Assembly (NCBI RefSeq): GCF_009389715.1 | Contig: NC_052395.1 | Span: 25,035,482 to 25,099,481, forward strand | Origin: Phoenix dactylifera | Taxonomy: Eukaryota; Streptophyta; Magnoliopsida; Arecales; Arecaceae | Reading direction: 5' to 3' | Length of the DNA stretch: 64,000 bases | Part shown: piece after piece, positions 35,671 through 46,323 of the stretch | How positions within the stretch are numbered: position 1 is the stretch's first letter | How the letters are laid out: every line of letters begins with the position of its first letter | Program-made: the position numbers and the translations under genes | Notes under the pieces: generated by a model | What the model was told of the DNA's origin: nothing | Databases searched by the model: none | The model's input: only the letters and a program-made list of their open reading frames with translations

Positions 35671-35980
35671 GAGCTAGATGAGAAGAAACTCTCATGTCCG
35701 GTTCCAAAAGGGGGAAGTAAGTTGATCAAAATTCATTGTTGCAGTTTTTCTTTCCTCAATCTCAATCTTGATTCATGCAAAAATTTAAAAATTATGATAT
35801 TAGTGAAACTAGAGAGATCCGAATTCCGACGAGCGAACCAAGCACGACTTTTATCAACCAAAAAAAAAATAGCCAAGAGGTTTGCCTAGAAGCAGCCACA
35901 CTAGGAATAAGAAATATGAAAATAAAGACTTTTGTTCAGGAAATTTATAAAAAATATCGACTGATTTGTAGGCATGGACA
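35671..35980 (+). pseudogene. Mosaic of plastid-DNA fragments (NUPT)
   Basis: Three organelle-like pieces lie within 310 bp. 35671-35704 is a 34-nt hairpin with the form of group II intron domain V (GAGC..GATGAG..GAAA..CTCAT..GGTTC). 35872-35899 resembles plastid 23S rRNA ('ggtttgcctagaagcagcc'). 35916-35980 resembles the start of plastid rpl36, reading MKIKTFVQEIYKKYRLI against the usual MKIRASVRKICEKCRLI. These loci are not adjacent in standard plastid maps, so the insertion was rearranged or assembled from pieces. The copy is diverged and non-functional. Confidence 0.6.
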
Positions 35981-37298
35981 TGTCACCTGGTCTGATTTGG
36001 CCACGCGAGAGTGAGAGGCGGATTGATGACGACTTGCACGTGAGACAACCATATTTGCCCAAGAAGAACAAGCCACCAAATATCATAGGTTCAAACAAAT
36101 AGAGACCGTTCAACCTTAAAACACCCACGCAAGCAGAAGTGGACGTCTAGAGGATAGACAAATTCCCCTTCTTGTTCCTACATGTCAATCGAACTATGAG
36201 CTAGAGGTCTTTGGGGTGTTTCGAAGATCATAAAAGCAATGCCGCAAAAAAAGAAGATTTGCTGCAAAAAAAAAAAATGGCTCCATTGCATCATTTGTGA
36301 TCCTTCGCAAATATTTGCCTGCCATGAAGGATAATCGACTACCAATGTTATGATCATTATATAATCATCATAATGTTGGTAGTCCAAAGACTAAATCCAT
36401 AGAGATGCCTTCCCAAGGTTTAACGCTCTTCTTGCCGCTTTTTTCTTATATATATATATATATATATATAGACAGATATATAGATATAGATATAAATATA
36501 GATAAATACATACACAAGGTTTAACAGCAAATAAAGAACTAGGTTACAGGATCTCCAGAGACAAGTCTTCTCTGAAGTTGGTGATCAATCAAATTAGAAT
36601 GAACAACTAAGCCTTCGTTTAGGCGATGGGCCACCCTATCATCCTTTCAATTTAAGTATCTTCCAACTCCGAATCCATCATAAGCCATCCCTTTTTTCAG
36701 ATGCACCAACCTTAGATATGTTAAATAAATGAATTAAGTTTTAAGGTTTGGCCATGATGATACACAGTTCTATCAGATCTCAGAGTTGAAACCTGGTATG
36801 GATGCTAACCGGCCCTGGCTGTATTCTTCCACACATAAAATCCAGCAGAGGCACTATTACTTTAATAGACAGATGTCCTTCTCTGGGACGGTCAGACCCA
36901 CCTCTGAATGCTTCCAGATCGGTGTAAGAAATGAAGGAGAAGCTACAAATAGAATAGAAGAGCACCACAGGACAATTTCCCCCAATATCTTCCACATAGG
37001 ACTCAAAAATCACAAGAGAAAACACTAGTTATGAAACCGGAAGTAATAGAACCGACATAAATTATCAAATGAAGACACAAGAAGAAGATGACCCTATCAT
37101 CATCCAATCTCTTTTTTTTCTCTTTTTTCTTTTTTATTTTGTAGAAACATTTATGGAAGGCAAGCACCAACTGCCCCACCACCTCAAAGCGCAAAAGCCA
37201 ATTCCGACCAACCAAGGACACCCCTCTAAGCTACTCCACCCATCTTCCACATAATGCCATAAATCAAACACCAAGAACCACCATTTTGCCTAGAGAAA
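35981..37298. other. Spacer upstream of a small gene
   Basis: A (TA)n run lies at about 36447-36472, followed by 'agatata'-type repeats to 36510. A long pyrimidine tract ending in 'ttttgtag' (about 37108-37144) could be a 5' UTR intron acceptor for the gene at 37299. No other gene is recognised. Confidence 0.4.
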
Positions 37299-37664
37299 AT
37301 GGCAGCAACACCAGCTCCAGTCGAGGTTGGCACTCGAGGGACAATTGGATCTCTGGTCTCACAGGAGATTGAGTACTTCAGACGGCTTCATCTAGGGCAG
37401 CAAGAAGTCTCTAGCCAAAAACAAAAGAAGCCGAGTATGGACATCGCTTCCTTCGGTGGCAGCACCAGGAACAAGTCAGGCTCTGGTGGCATAGCTCCAA
37501 AGAAGAAGAAAAAGAAGATGAAGAAGAAGGTAGTACGCATTGGAGGATTCCTTCCAAGCATCTGCTCTGCAGTAGAGATAGCTAACCGTGTTCAGACAGA
37601 CAGGATCAAAGAGGTTGGATACAAAAACCTGAGAACAGATGGTAAGAAGCTGCCCCAGGACTAG
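37299..37664 (+). CDS. Small basic protein with a GTIGSLVSQEIEYF motif
   Basis: A 121-residue frame. The N-terminus carries VGTRGTIGSLVSQEIEYF at residues 9-26. A Lys-rich run follows (KKKKKKMKKK, near 68-77), then a hydrophobic stretch (IGGFLPSICSAVEIA). No signal peptide or known enzyme motif is seen. The basic run could act as a nuclear localisation signal, which is inference. The motif is shared with the minus-strand gene at 37661-38155, so the two are paralogs facing each other. I believe short plant proteins with this motif are widespread but uncharacterised. The stop TAG at 37662-37664 lies inside the stop of its neighbour. The ATG at 37299 directly precedes the conserved part. Function unknown. 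Confidence 0.75.
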   Translation: MAATPAPVEVGTRGTIGSLVSQEIEYFRRLHLGQQEVSSQKQKKPSMDIASFGGSTRNKSGSGGIAPKKKKKKMKKKVVRIGGFLPSICSAVEIANRVQTDRIKEVGYKNLRTDGKKLPQD

Positions 37665-38155
37665 GAGATGGACTCAGAGAGCTTGGAGAAGCCAAGCTTT
37701 TTCAGCCGGCTGCTCATGGGGTTGCTGCATTTTAGATCTACAACTTCCACAATGTAAGGTTGTCCTTTCTTATCCACTTTGTCTGTATTTGGATTTCTGT
37801 CTATAGCGATATCATCAGAACCTAGCATTGGAACTCGATGTCCATTTTTCCGGGGGTTGTGTCGGGGTTTATGGGCATCTCCGGGGGTTCTGTGAGCTGT
37901 GCCATTGCTGCTGCTGCTGCTGCCACTGCTACCAGATTCATTAGGTGGATTTTTCCTATGCAATGTTTTCTTAGGACTAGCACCACAGGGTACTGAAACT
38001 GGGCCTGTTTGAGATTTTCTTCGCGAGGAAGATGATGCTTGTGATGGTTGTTTCATGGACTCTAACTCTTGTGACATCAGGGAGCCAATTGTACCAGTGG
38101 TTCCCACCTTAACAGAGTCCCCATTGGCATTGATGATTTCTGTTGTCCGAGGCAT
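37661..38155 (-). CDS. Small Ser/Lys-rich protein, paralog of the convergent neighbour
   Basis: A 164-residue frame with VGTTGTIGSLMSQELESM at about residues 17-34, the same motif as the facing gene. The rest is Ser/Gly/Asn-rich and probably disordered, with basic patches (SSSRRKS, KPRHNPRKNGHR). The C-terminal third is more ordered in look (PYIVEVVDLKC then RLKKLGFSKLSES). It ends in TAG, which shares the palindrome CTAG with the TAG of the plus-strand gene, giving a 4-bp tail-to-tail overlap. A minus-strand TATAAA at 38320-38315 lies about 160 nt upstream of the ATG and gives a leader of about 130 nt. Function unknown. Confidence 0.75.
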   Translation of the reverse strand: MPRTTEIINANGDSVKVGTTGTIGSLMSQELESMKQPSQASSSSRRKSQTGPVSVPCGASPKKTLHRKNPPNESGSSGSSSSSNGTAHRTPGDAHKPRHNPRKNGHRVPMLGSDDIAIDRNPNTDKVDKKGQPYIVEVVDLKCSNPMSSRLKKLGFSKLSESIS

Positions 38156-38314
38156 GATCTTTTCTTCTGAGGAGTTTTAGGTGTTTTTCCACAAGTGAAC
38201 TGAATGGAAGTCAACGAGGTGCTATTGCTTGAATCTGATGGCTGTTTGAATAAATTGTTGTCCGAAGTCCTGGTGAGGTGTAATAGAATGTGCAGAAGTG
38301 ATATGTGAGTTGTG

Positions 38315-38320
38315 TTTATA
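38315..38320 (-). promoter_or_regulatory. TATA box of the 38155 gene
   Basis: TATAAA on the minus strand within 'aatttataaacac', about 160 nt before the ATG. Transcription would start near 38285. A longer transcript from 43.2 kb is a possible alternative. Confidence 0.5.
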
Positions 38321-38329
38321 AATTCACCC

Positions 38330-39790
38330 AACTTAATTATTAATTTTTCACATTCAAACCCAAAGACGTAAGAATATAACTAGTGCACAACTGAAACTTG
38401 TAGAGAAACCGGATGGTGAGGAAATCCTGCCCACCCTCCCTTCCTTCTGATAGAATTAGTAGAGGGTAAATATCCATTACGGATGAAAAAATAAACAAGT
38501 TACGTTGAAATATTGTTACAAAGAAACTAAAAAAAATGATTGCATTAAGTATAACATTATTTGTGTTCTAGAATAGAAAGGCGAGATCTGACACTCCAAA
38601 GAAGGAAACAAACTTATGGGCTTCAGCACTAATTAGTGATTTTGATTCACAAAAAAAAAAAGAGAATGATCAAACAAAAATGAAATAAACAGCTTCTAAA
38701 GCAAGTGATATAAATTGGAAAAAGATTCTTTTGCCTGTAATTATGTGAATAGCAAACAAACACAATTACATGGAAGATGAAACAAACAAAAGTCCTAAAA
38801 ATTATCAGGCATAAGTTTCTGATCCAGATGGACATAAGCATTAATGTGGGGGTTTGACAGATCATCTATCAGAAGTCAGAACTTGCATAAATTTATCATG
38901 ACTGGTGCTCAGCCTTATTTCAACTTTTACGATCTAATGCTCCACTTCCAGCTGGTAGAATGACATAGACAGAGAGAGGCCTGTCATTAAGTCAATAAAG
39001 CTAATTCAAGGAATATGAAACCACTCTGATGGTTATGCAATTGAAATTCATGCTATAAAGGAAGAAATCCCTCAATAATCCCCTACACGAGGAAAGAATC
39101 TAGATGAAGAGCCTTGAAGATAAGATTTGTTATGAGGAATCATATTCATCTCTAAGGCAAAAATAGAGAGATAAAAGCAACATGACCCCAATTGAATTCT
39201 ACACATGCATGCTTGTATACACTCCAAACTCGGCAGAGGAGTTATTTAAACTTGAACTCTCTAACCTTTGAGAAATTTAGACTGCATGCATGACAAGCAT
39301 CAATTTCCAACTCCAATCATTGCAGAAGGTGATGAAAAACCCCAGATACTTAAATTTATGAAGAGGTGTGCACGTGCTGACCACTATTAATGCAAGTAAT
39401 TTAGTTCACAATTTATTCACTGAAAGTAAGAGAGCCATAATTACCTAGAATCTGGCAGGATAAGTGAGTTGAGTTTCCAATATAACAAGCCAACTGCATT
39501 TAAAAATTCTTTGTCCTGCAGAATTTCAAATAAAAATATCACAGAGAGAAACATAAGGACTCAGAGATTAGCCTTAAGGCTTCATGAATTTACCATAATG
39601 ATAATAACTTTTTTAATAAACCAAATAAAATACATCGCTCATACTTGTGTAGCCTAAAAATCAGATTGTAAACAAAGTGTACTGGTTGACAAACATGTTA
39701 GTAATAAGGTATCTCGCATATGAAACTTAATTCCATGTGGAAAACATAGAAAACCTTCCTTGGAAGGACTCAGACTTAGTGTTAATATTT
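38330..39790. other. Spacer, nothing recognised
   Basis: AT-rich non-coding DNA upstream of the minus-strand small-protein gene. Short chance frames only. Confidence 0.4.
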
Positions 39791-39895
39791 TAAGCCAACA
39801 TTTGGCAATCATAATGACTAAATATTAGGCCAACATTTGACAATCATAATGACTAAATATTAGGCCAACATTTGACAATCATAAAGACCAAATAT
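39791..39895. repeat. 35-bp tandem repeat, three copies
   Basis: Units start at 39791, 39826 and 39861 around 'ggccaacatttgacaatc', with a few substitutions in the first and last. It lies at the left border of segmental copy B. Confidence 0.95.
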
Positions 39896-42290
39896 GAAAC
39901 TGAAACATAAAACTTGTAGGATTTAGAGGCATCTTCAAAAAATGAGAACTCACATGCCTTAAACAATCAAATGGAAGATAAACCGCCAAAATCATTAAGT
40001 CCAAAAAAAATTACCCAACCCTAATTCAAAGTAGATTCCTGATTTGTAACAGGCCTTCCTCCTTGGGAAGAAAAGATAATTGTGCCGAAGTTCGGGAGTT
40101 CAGAGAGACTCTTTAAACCCTTAACTCGATGAGAAAAAATAAGACTTACATCAAAAAAATAAAAAGGACATTCCAGTGCAGGAGGATCCCCTATTGCGGG
40201 TTCTAGGGAGGGTCAGATATATGCCGCTTTATCCCCATATAAGAAGAGATTGTTTCTATGTTTCAAATCCATGACTCCCATATCATAATGCAGCAACTTT
40301 ACCATTGCGCCAAGGCCTACCCTCGCATTACATGTTAAGGGATTTATGTTTGATATTTCAACGATGACTTACACATAATGAATTATCTTCTCATGTACTT
40401 GCTTGCAAGAAGTTGAACTCAATCTCAAGTAACTTTCATTTTGAACTAAGACACATTATTCACTTTATGATCCAAAGTAATACTTGATAATTCGATGAAA
40501 TTATTTCTCGAAATCCATGGATACTTATACCATGCATCAACAAATTCTTCATAAAGAATGTTAAAAAGGAACAGGGTGGGCGGAACCGTTACGAACTGGG
40601 CGGTTCCAGTCGTTCTGAGCCGCACCGACGGCCTACCAGTATGGTTCTGGCAACAGAAACGAAAACGTTGCTAGAGGCGAAGAAAGAGAAGGAAAAAGAG
40701 GAAAAGAGAGAGCGAGTGAGGAGAGAGGGAGAGGGAGAGGGAGAGGGAGGGAGGCCGGTGGAGGAGAATGACCATCCCTCCCTCCCCCGCTCTCTCTCTC
40801 TCTTTTTCTCTCTCGTTCGTTCGAAACAAGGAAACGGCTGCAGCTTCCCCTTGCTGCCCCGGTGCCGGCCTCGGCCACCCTTTGCTCGCCTCCCTCCCTC
40901 TCTCCCCGGTTCTCTCTCTCTCTTTCTCTCTCGTTCTCCCTCTCCTCCGCCTCTTCTATTGTGTCAGTATGGGCCCAGCATGGCACGGCGCAAACCCGTA
41001 CTGACTCGTCCAACCGGAGAACCGGTATAGTGCTCGATACCGGTTCCACCGACGTTGAGAAGGAATATGTGTTGCTTCAAAGTTTCAAACATCAAATTCA
41101 TGCATGAGCTAACCCTCATGTTACTCCTTATAGAGAAAGTTATTTCAATGTCTTTTTTCAGTCTTCAAACCTTCATGGATCAATCTCCCTCAACTGATGA
41201 AAATCATCATCTAGCGGACTAAAAGCATTATCATCCAACGCAGTCATCATTCATATTATCAACATGATATATAGAGATATTATCATATTTTTTTGAGATA
41301 AATCACTGGTTGCAACCTCTAAATAATAGAAAAAGAAGAAGTGGCAGTTACCTTTGATTCATTCTCATAATGACTGAGCCTCTGCAACGAGGAATCTAAG
41401 GTACGTCAAGTGCTTGCTGATTACACTGAAATAATGAATTTCGCAGCACTATCAGCTCTTCAAATTCTGAAATGCTCTAAGATCAGTGTGATTTTTTAGT
41501 GTGTCCTAGGATCTGATGCGTTATAGCTAATTTTACCACTTTCTTCATGAACTATCCAAGCCAGACCACGTCCATGTAAGAGGCTGTGATACCAACTAAT
41601 GCAAACAAAAGATATAGAGACCAAGGGATCAACCTTAAGATTTCATATAATCCACCCTGATGAATAAAGTTTAAAAAAAAAAAATCAAAATGATACTTCA
41701 CTAATTCATAGGCATGACTTCTTGATATAAAAATCCTCAGTGCCTTCCTAACAACTCTTAAACCAAGTAACTACTAGCAAAACGAGTTACCAACTGAAGG
41801 ATTTACTTAGGACACTTGATTACCACTTAAAACCATAAAATACCTTTCTTACAAGCGCTGAAACTCCAGCCTGATCCTGTGTTCTAACTCTAGACCAGAC
41901 CAGCATTTGGTCATCATAACAACAAAAGCAACTGAAACCCAAAACACAAAATATGCAAGGCTTGAAGTCAGCTTCAAACAATTAATCACATGCTTCAACA
42001 GACATGCATATTGATGATATTCAATGGAAAAGGCAGCTAAATGATTAGATCAAATAGCTGGTTACATCCTAATTCCTATGGGTTTCCTAATTTGCATTAG
42101 AAAAAATCTCAAATATTAAGATCTTCTGCAATAACCATAACCATCTAGCTTTGTTCCTAGTAATTGGGGTCAGCTTTATGGATTCTCAACACTGAGCATT
42201 CCAATTTAGGGCTACATGAGATATTATTTCAAATTTTTCCATGACTTTTCTCCAAACCTCCATCCACGTCACCTGAGGTCTTCCCTTCCT
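39880..42290. repeat. Segmental duplication, copy B (compact copy)
   Basis: Paralogous to 17060-18325, about 26850-27060 and 31672-31900. It lacks the Gypsy-like, Copia and long LTR-like insertions of copy A, so it shows their empty sites. It carries a 486-bp insertion of its own at 40572-41057. No coding exon is recognised. Confidence 0.8.
40572..41057. mobile_element. 486-bp element with 8-bp TSD and internal GA/CT tracts
   Basis: Starts CAGGGTGGGCGG and ends, on the other strand, CAACGTCGGTGG. Flanks are AAAAGGAA (40564-40571) and AGAAGGAA (41058-41065), 7 of 8 identical. Copy A at about 17520-17545 has the uninterrupted sequence, proving this is an insertion. The inside has a purine-rich arm (40680-40765), a pyrimidine-rich arm (40780-40960) and 'accggt' words near both ends. 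The terminus style and 8-bp duplication link it to 12257-12442 and 55035-55745. Confidence 0.7.
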
Positions 42291-43084
42291 AAGATCTTCC
42301 AAGAAGTTTTATTAATTCAAAGTTCCCAACAATGAGTTACACTATTTTCCCATATAGAAATCCCAAAAGATCACACCAAAACCCTTTCTAATACCACCTT
42401 CATCCCAGATACGGAGTCAAAAATGATCATAATTATGATGACTTTGTCAACACCCAGACAATCAAATAGATAAATAGAAATACTTATAAACTTGGTAAAC
42501 AAAAATATACAATTGTGACACACCACCCACACCCACATTCACAAAGAAAAGGCTCAAAATGTTAAATTTTCAAAGACTCAAGGCAATCCTCTAGTTTCCA
42601 TGTTCCACAAATCACAGTTGCAGTCCCCATTGAAACAATGTCGCTAGCACGAAGATGATTCGGATGTCCCAAAGAGAAAAATCATCAGTTAAAAACCTCA
42701 TAGATTTCCTTGTAAAGACCCACAAAAATCCTGTCTTTCTCCCGACCAAAACCTCGAGGACTACCAAAAATCCGATCAGGACGTTTGCTTCGCTGCTTCA
42801 AAGAAGAGCAAACCAAGAGCACCGAGAAAGGCATAGAAACTCCTCTAGTCCACGAATCTACTCCTAATCCATTCAATACAAGCCTTACTTCGATCAAATG
42901 ACACGATCGAAACAAGAATCAAGAATTTTATCTTTCAAACCACAAACAAACAAATAGAAACAACTCCAGAGCGATTCAATGCGTCAAAAAAATAATAAAA
43001 AAAAAATCAAAAAGGCAAACTAGAAAACATATCATCCATTAAAACGTAGGGGTCGAAAAGAGTAATAGAATCGAAAAGGCGTAC
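42291..43084. other. Spacer, possibly intron of a minus-strand transcript
   Basis: If the first exon proposed at 43085-43261 is real, this is the start of its intron. No coding exon is recognised. Confidence 0.35.
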
Positions 43085-43261
43085 CAGCGAATGGTCGGTC
43101 TAGTGTTCTTCTTTTCTTCGATAAAGAGGAGGTTAAAAAGAAGAATAAAAAAATTGAGGAAAATGAATAAATTCTTGCTTTAAAAATGTCGGTAAGGGAA
43201 GCGGATTCTACGAAGAGGAAGTGTTCGCTTCGCCGTGAAATGATCTCGTTGGAATTTATAG
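43085..43261 (-). promoter_or_regulatory. Candidate minus-strand promoter and non-coding first exon
   Basis: Minus-strand TATAAATT at 43260-43253 sits in GC-richer DNA. A pyrimidine-rich leader follows, then a splice donor-like 'cgctg|gtacgcc' at 43085/43084. There is no long frame. It could be the distal promoter of the 38155 gene through a 5-kb 5' UTR intron, or a non-coding RNA start. Confidence 0.35.
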
Positions 43262-43474
43262 CACGCGTCCGCCCCCATCTCGCGCTGTCCAGCATCGTTC
43301 CTGTGTTCCTCCGGATCTCTTTACTTAACCAACACGTGGTATCATAAAAATGGATTTATGATTGAAAGAATACAATCATGGTTTACAGCGACTCGGTTAT
43401 AAACAATAACCGTTAGAAAAGAGAACCAAAGCCTCCTGTTAATTTAAGACAATAATAAGCAAGCGAATATTATT

Positions 43475-44320
43475 AAGATCCTATTTGGCATGATCTTTGG
43501 TTTTCTTTTTTTTTCCCCCAAACACCTAAGCTAAGACAGTAATTTTGTTGGTAACCCATTTATTTATTTTTCAGATTTTTGATTTTTTTTTTGAATTTCT
43601 AAAAGTCATGGAACTTTAAAAAAAAAATCTAGATTTCATTTGGCATAATTTCTATTTTTCAATTTCACAAAGCCAAAACTGATTCTATATTTTTTAAATC
43701 TAAATCCAAATTTTAATTGATGATCACTTGGATTACAGCAATGACGATGGTGGTGGCCAGTGATAACCATTAAATGGTAGTAGCAATGGTCGACATCACT
43801 AACCAAGAACCAACAAGAGTGGTGGCTATGATAGTGACAGAAATATGACGGTAGCTATAAATGGTTTTCATTCTTTATTATTTATAAGAACTTTCACTCT
43901 TTTCAATAATATAAAAGGAGTTTTAATTTTTTTTAAAAGAAAAAAATAACCAAGCAACTATTTTGCTTAGGGTTTTGTGTTTTTAGGAACAAGAATCAAA
44001 AAGTAAAAATTTTTGATGGTTTTGAAAATGAAAACCTCCTATTACCACTATTATCATATCTATCACCACCATTTTCATCATACGTGTTACTCCCCACCAC
44101 CTACTGCTATTTTCATTTATTGGTACCATACCAACATCATTAATTGCCACCAACAATTGCCATTATTATTGTTGTCAGCATTATTGCTAAAAACAATCCA
44201 AGTAAATGTTAAATAAATTTTGGGCTTTCATTTTTAAATAGAAATAGAAACTAGTTTTGTTTATTAAAAAATTAAAATTAAAAAGTAGAAGTATTGCCAA
44301 ACACTACCTAAGTCGTGATC
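43475..44320. mobile_element. Possible MITE (TTTGGCA-type ends)
   Basis: Left 'ctatttggcatgatc' and right 'gtattgccaaacacta' face each other. The inside has a GTGGTGGCC region (about 43750) opposed by CCACCACC-rich DNA (about 44065-44105), giving rough inverted symmetry. The ends are not well matched and no target duplication is certain. Confidence 0.35.
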
Positions 44321-45875
44321 TAAACATTGTTTGGTGTTTTTATCTTTTGCTTGATCTAAACATAATAGGTTTTGAATTCAAATCATTGTATTAATTGAAC
44401 TATGTGTCATCAAAGCATTATTACTTAATAACTCCCATGAAAACAACTCAAAACAAGCTTTCATGATAATAATCCCCAAATGGAAGAAAATCATGGGCTT
44501 GAGGGATATTTGGTATGCATATTTGCAAAATCTTTGGTAGTTGTGCAAAATGATTTAGATTCAAATTTCTCATTTACTATAGTTGAAAAATTAAATCGAA
44601 CATGAGAATTTCTCAAAGAGATACCCATCATAGTCCTACTCTTACCCAGACAAGCTTGGTACTTTAGCACTTAATGCGCAGTTTTGATAGAATTCGATGC
44701 ATTAGTGCCGATTTGACCGCACTCCTTTTCACTATAGTGTTTAGGAGGTTTGAGATATTAGAAGAATAGCTATTTCTTATAGTATAGCTCATTACCAATT
44801 GACCTTTTGTATAAATTGAAAATAATAATAATAATTAGATATAGAAATTATAATGGACTACACTGGATTTGGTTCGGCCAAGTTAGCACAAAATGATAAT
44901 ATATACAAACAATAAGATTAATTCGTAGGCTTGACTCAGCATAACGATTTGGATAAAGTTTAAAGACCTTTTAATGCATATTTAGTAATTGGCTCACATA
45001 ATACGAGCTGCCTAAGCTATTGGTTATGATACAATCTCAACCATCCTAAGTGGACCAATGTTAATTTGTGGTTTCAATAAGAAAAGAAACAAAATTATCA
45101 TTCATTTTAACTGATACTTTTGAGATAATTATTGTTTAATAATGATGAAATATGATATCCAATTCAAGAAATGAGACCAAGCTTCTTAAAAGATATGTTA
45201 CGCCACGATTATGATTTCAGGTGATCCTAATTTAAGCTGACTAAATATGACTGCTCTAACAACCATGAGTTGGATTAAAGCTCTAAACCTAATCAGCAAT
45301 CCTAAAGCATGTTCATCTAAAAGAAAGCCAACGCTTAAATGAATTAGACAAGATTACTTTTAAGGTTTATAAATCATAACTCTGTACAAATATTATAACC
45401 GTTATTGAAACTTCTGAATAGCTAGATGTGTCGTTGTTAATGCTAAAACAGTAATTATATAGGCAAGGGGAGCAGAGTAATGGACATCAATATACTCTCG
45501 CGCACTTTTATTGGTCATATATATTTGATCAATGATAGAACTTAATAAATTTGTAATGACTTAGAACCTCATCAAAATAGCTAGTCGAAAGATATTATTT
45601 GGATTCTTTAATTCTATATAAGTACCTAAGATCTACTTGATGAATAACCGATGTGGAACTAAATATATGCTCACATGGATCCTCACATACTTCCGCCATT
45701 TAAGCCCTAATATCCGCATCAAGCTAAAGATTCAAATCTAATCACAAATAGCATGATAGGCCGTAGTCAGCTCCAATGGATATGTGAGTATCCCCTAGTC
45801 TACATAAATTTTAGGCCGGATCCGCTCTGATAGGTTACTCTAAGTAAAATATTAACCTACGTACCTGCAATAGTT
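44321..45875. other. Spacer, nothing firm
   Basis: AT-rich non-coding DNA. The 'ccgatgtggaactaaat' near 45647 resembles a phrase in the Gypsy-like element (near 18540), so an old LTR fragment is possible at about 45630-45850. Confidence 0.35.
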
Positions 45876-46195
45876 AAGATTTTTTTTTTTAAAAAGGGGA
45901 AGGAGGAAAAACAACCATTTTATTAAAAATATAATTGCAAGAAACAAGAAGATAATGAATTTACAAGCTCAAGAAATCAGGTCGAAGATAGAGTCCCACA
46001 ACACAAGTGGCTCCAATCCTAATAAAGATGTAAACCAGCAAGGGAAATAACTTCTGCTAACCTCTCTTTCTGCAGAAAAAAAAATTGTCCTTCGATGTAA
46101 GGCAGCAATGGGGGGGAAAGCCAGAATGAACATCACCTTTCTTCTCGCAATGCAGAAATCACCATGCACAGGAGTTTAGCAAACCGATCAAAAAG
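45876..46195 (-). mobile_element. Poly(A)-tailed retroposon 3' end, minus strand
   Basis: On the minus strand the segment runs to 'cttgtaaattcattatc', then 'aataaaatggttg', and ends in an A run at about 45880-45892. This is the typical tail of a plant LINE or LINE-mobilised SINE. No intact frame. Target duplications not found. Confidence 0.45.
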
Positions 46196-46323
46196 AAAGA
46201 AAAGAAAGAAAAAGAGAAAAAAATCATTTATTTAAATAATCCAGCTCCAGTTCATTTTATTTTTCTCAGAACTACAAAATTTTATTCCATGAACCTTAGC
46301 AAATGAGAATCCCTTAGAAAAAC

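Noticed and set aside
36786-37028. 80-codon plus-strand frame upstream of the small-protein gene
   Set aside because: No similarity to known proteins, and an equally long frame exists on the opposite strand.
40633-41107. Arg/Glu-rich and Ser/Leu-rich frames on both strands
   Set aside because: They are translations of GA/CT tracts inside the 486-bp transposon.
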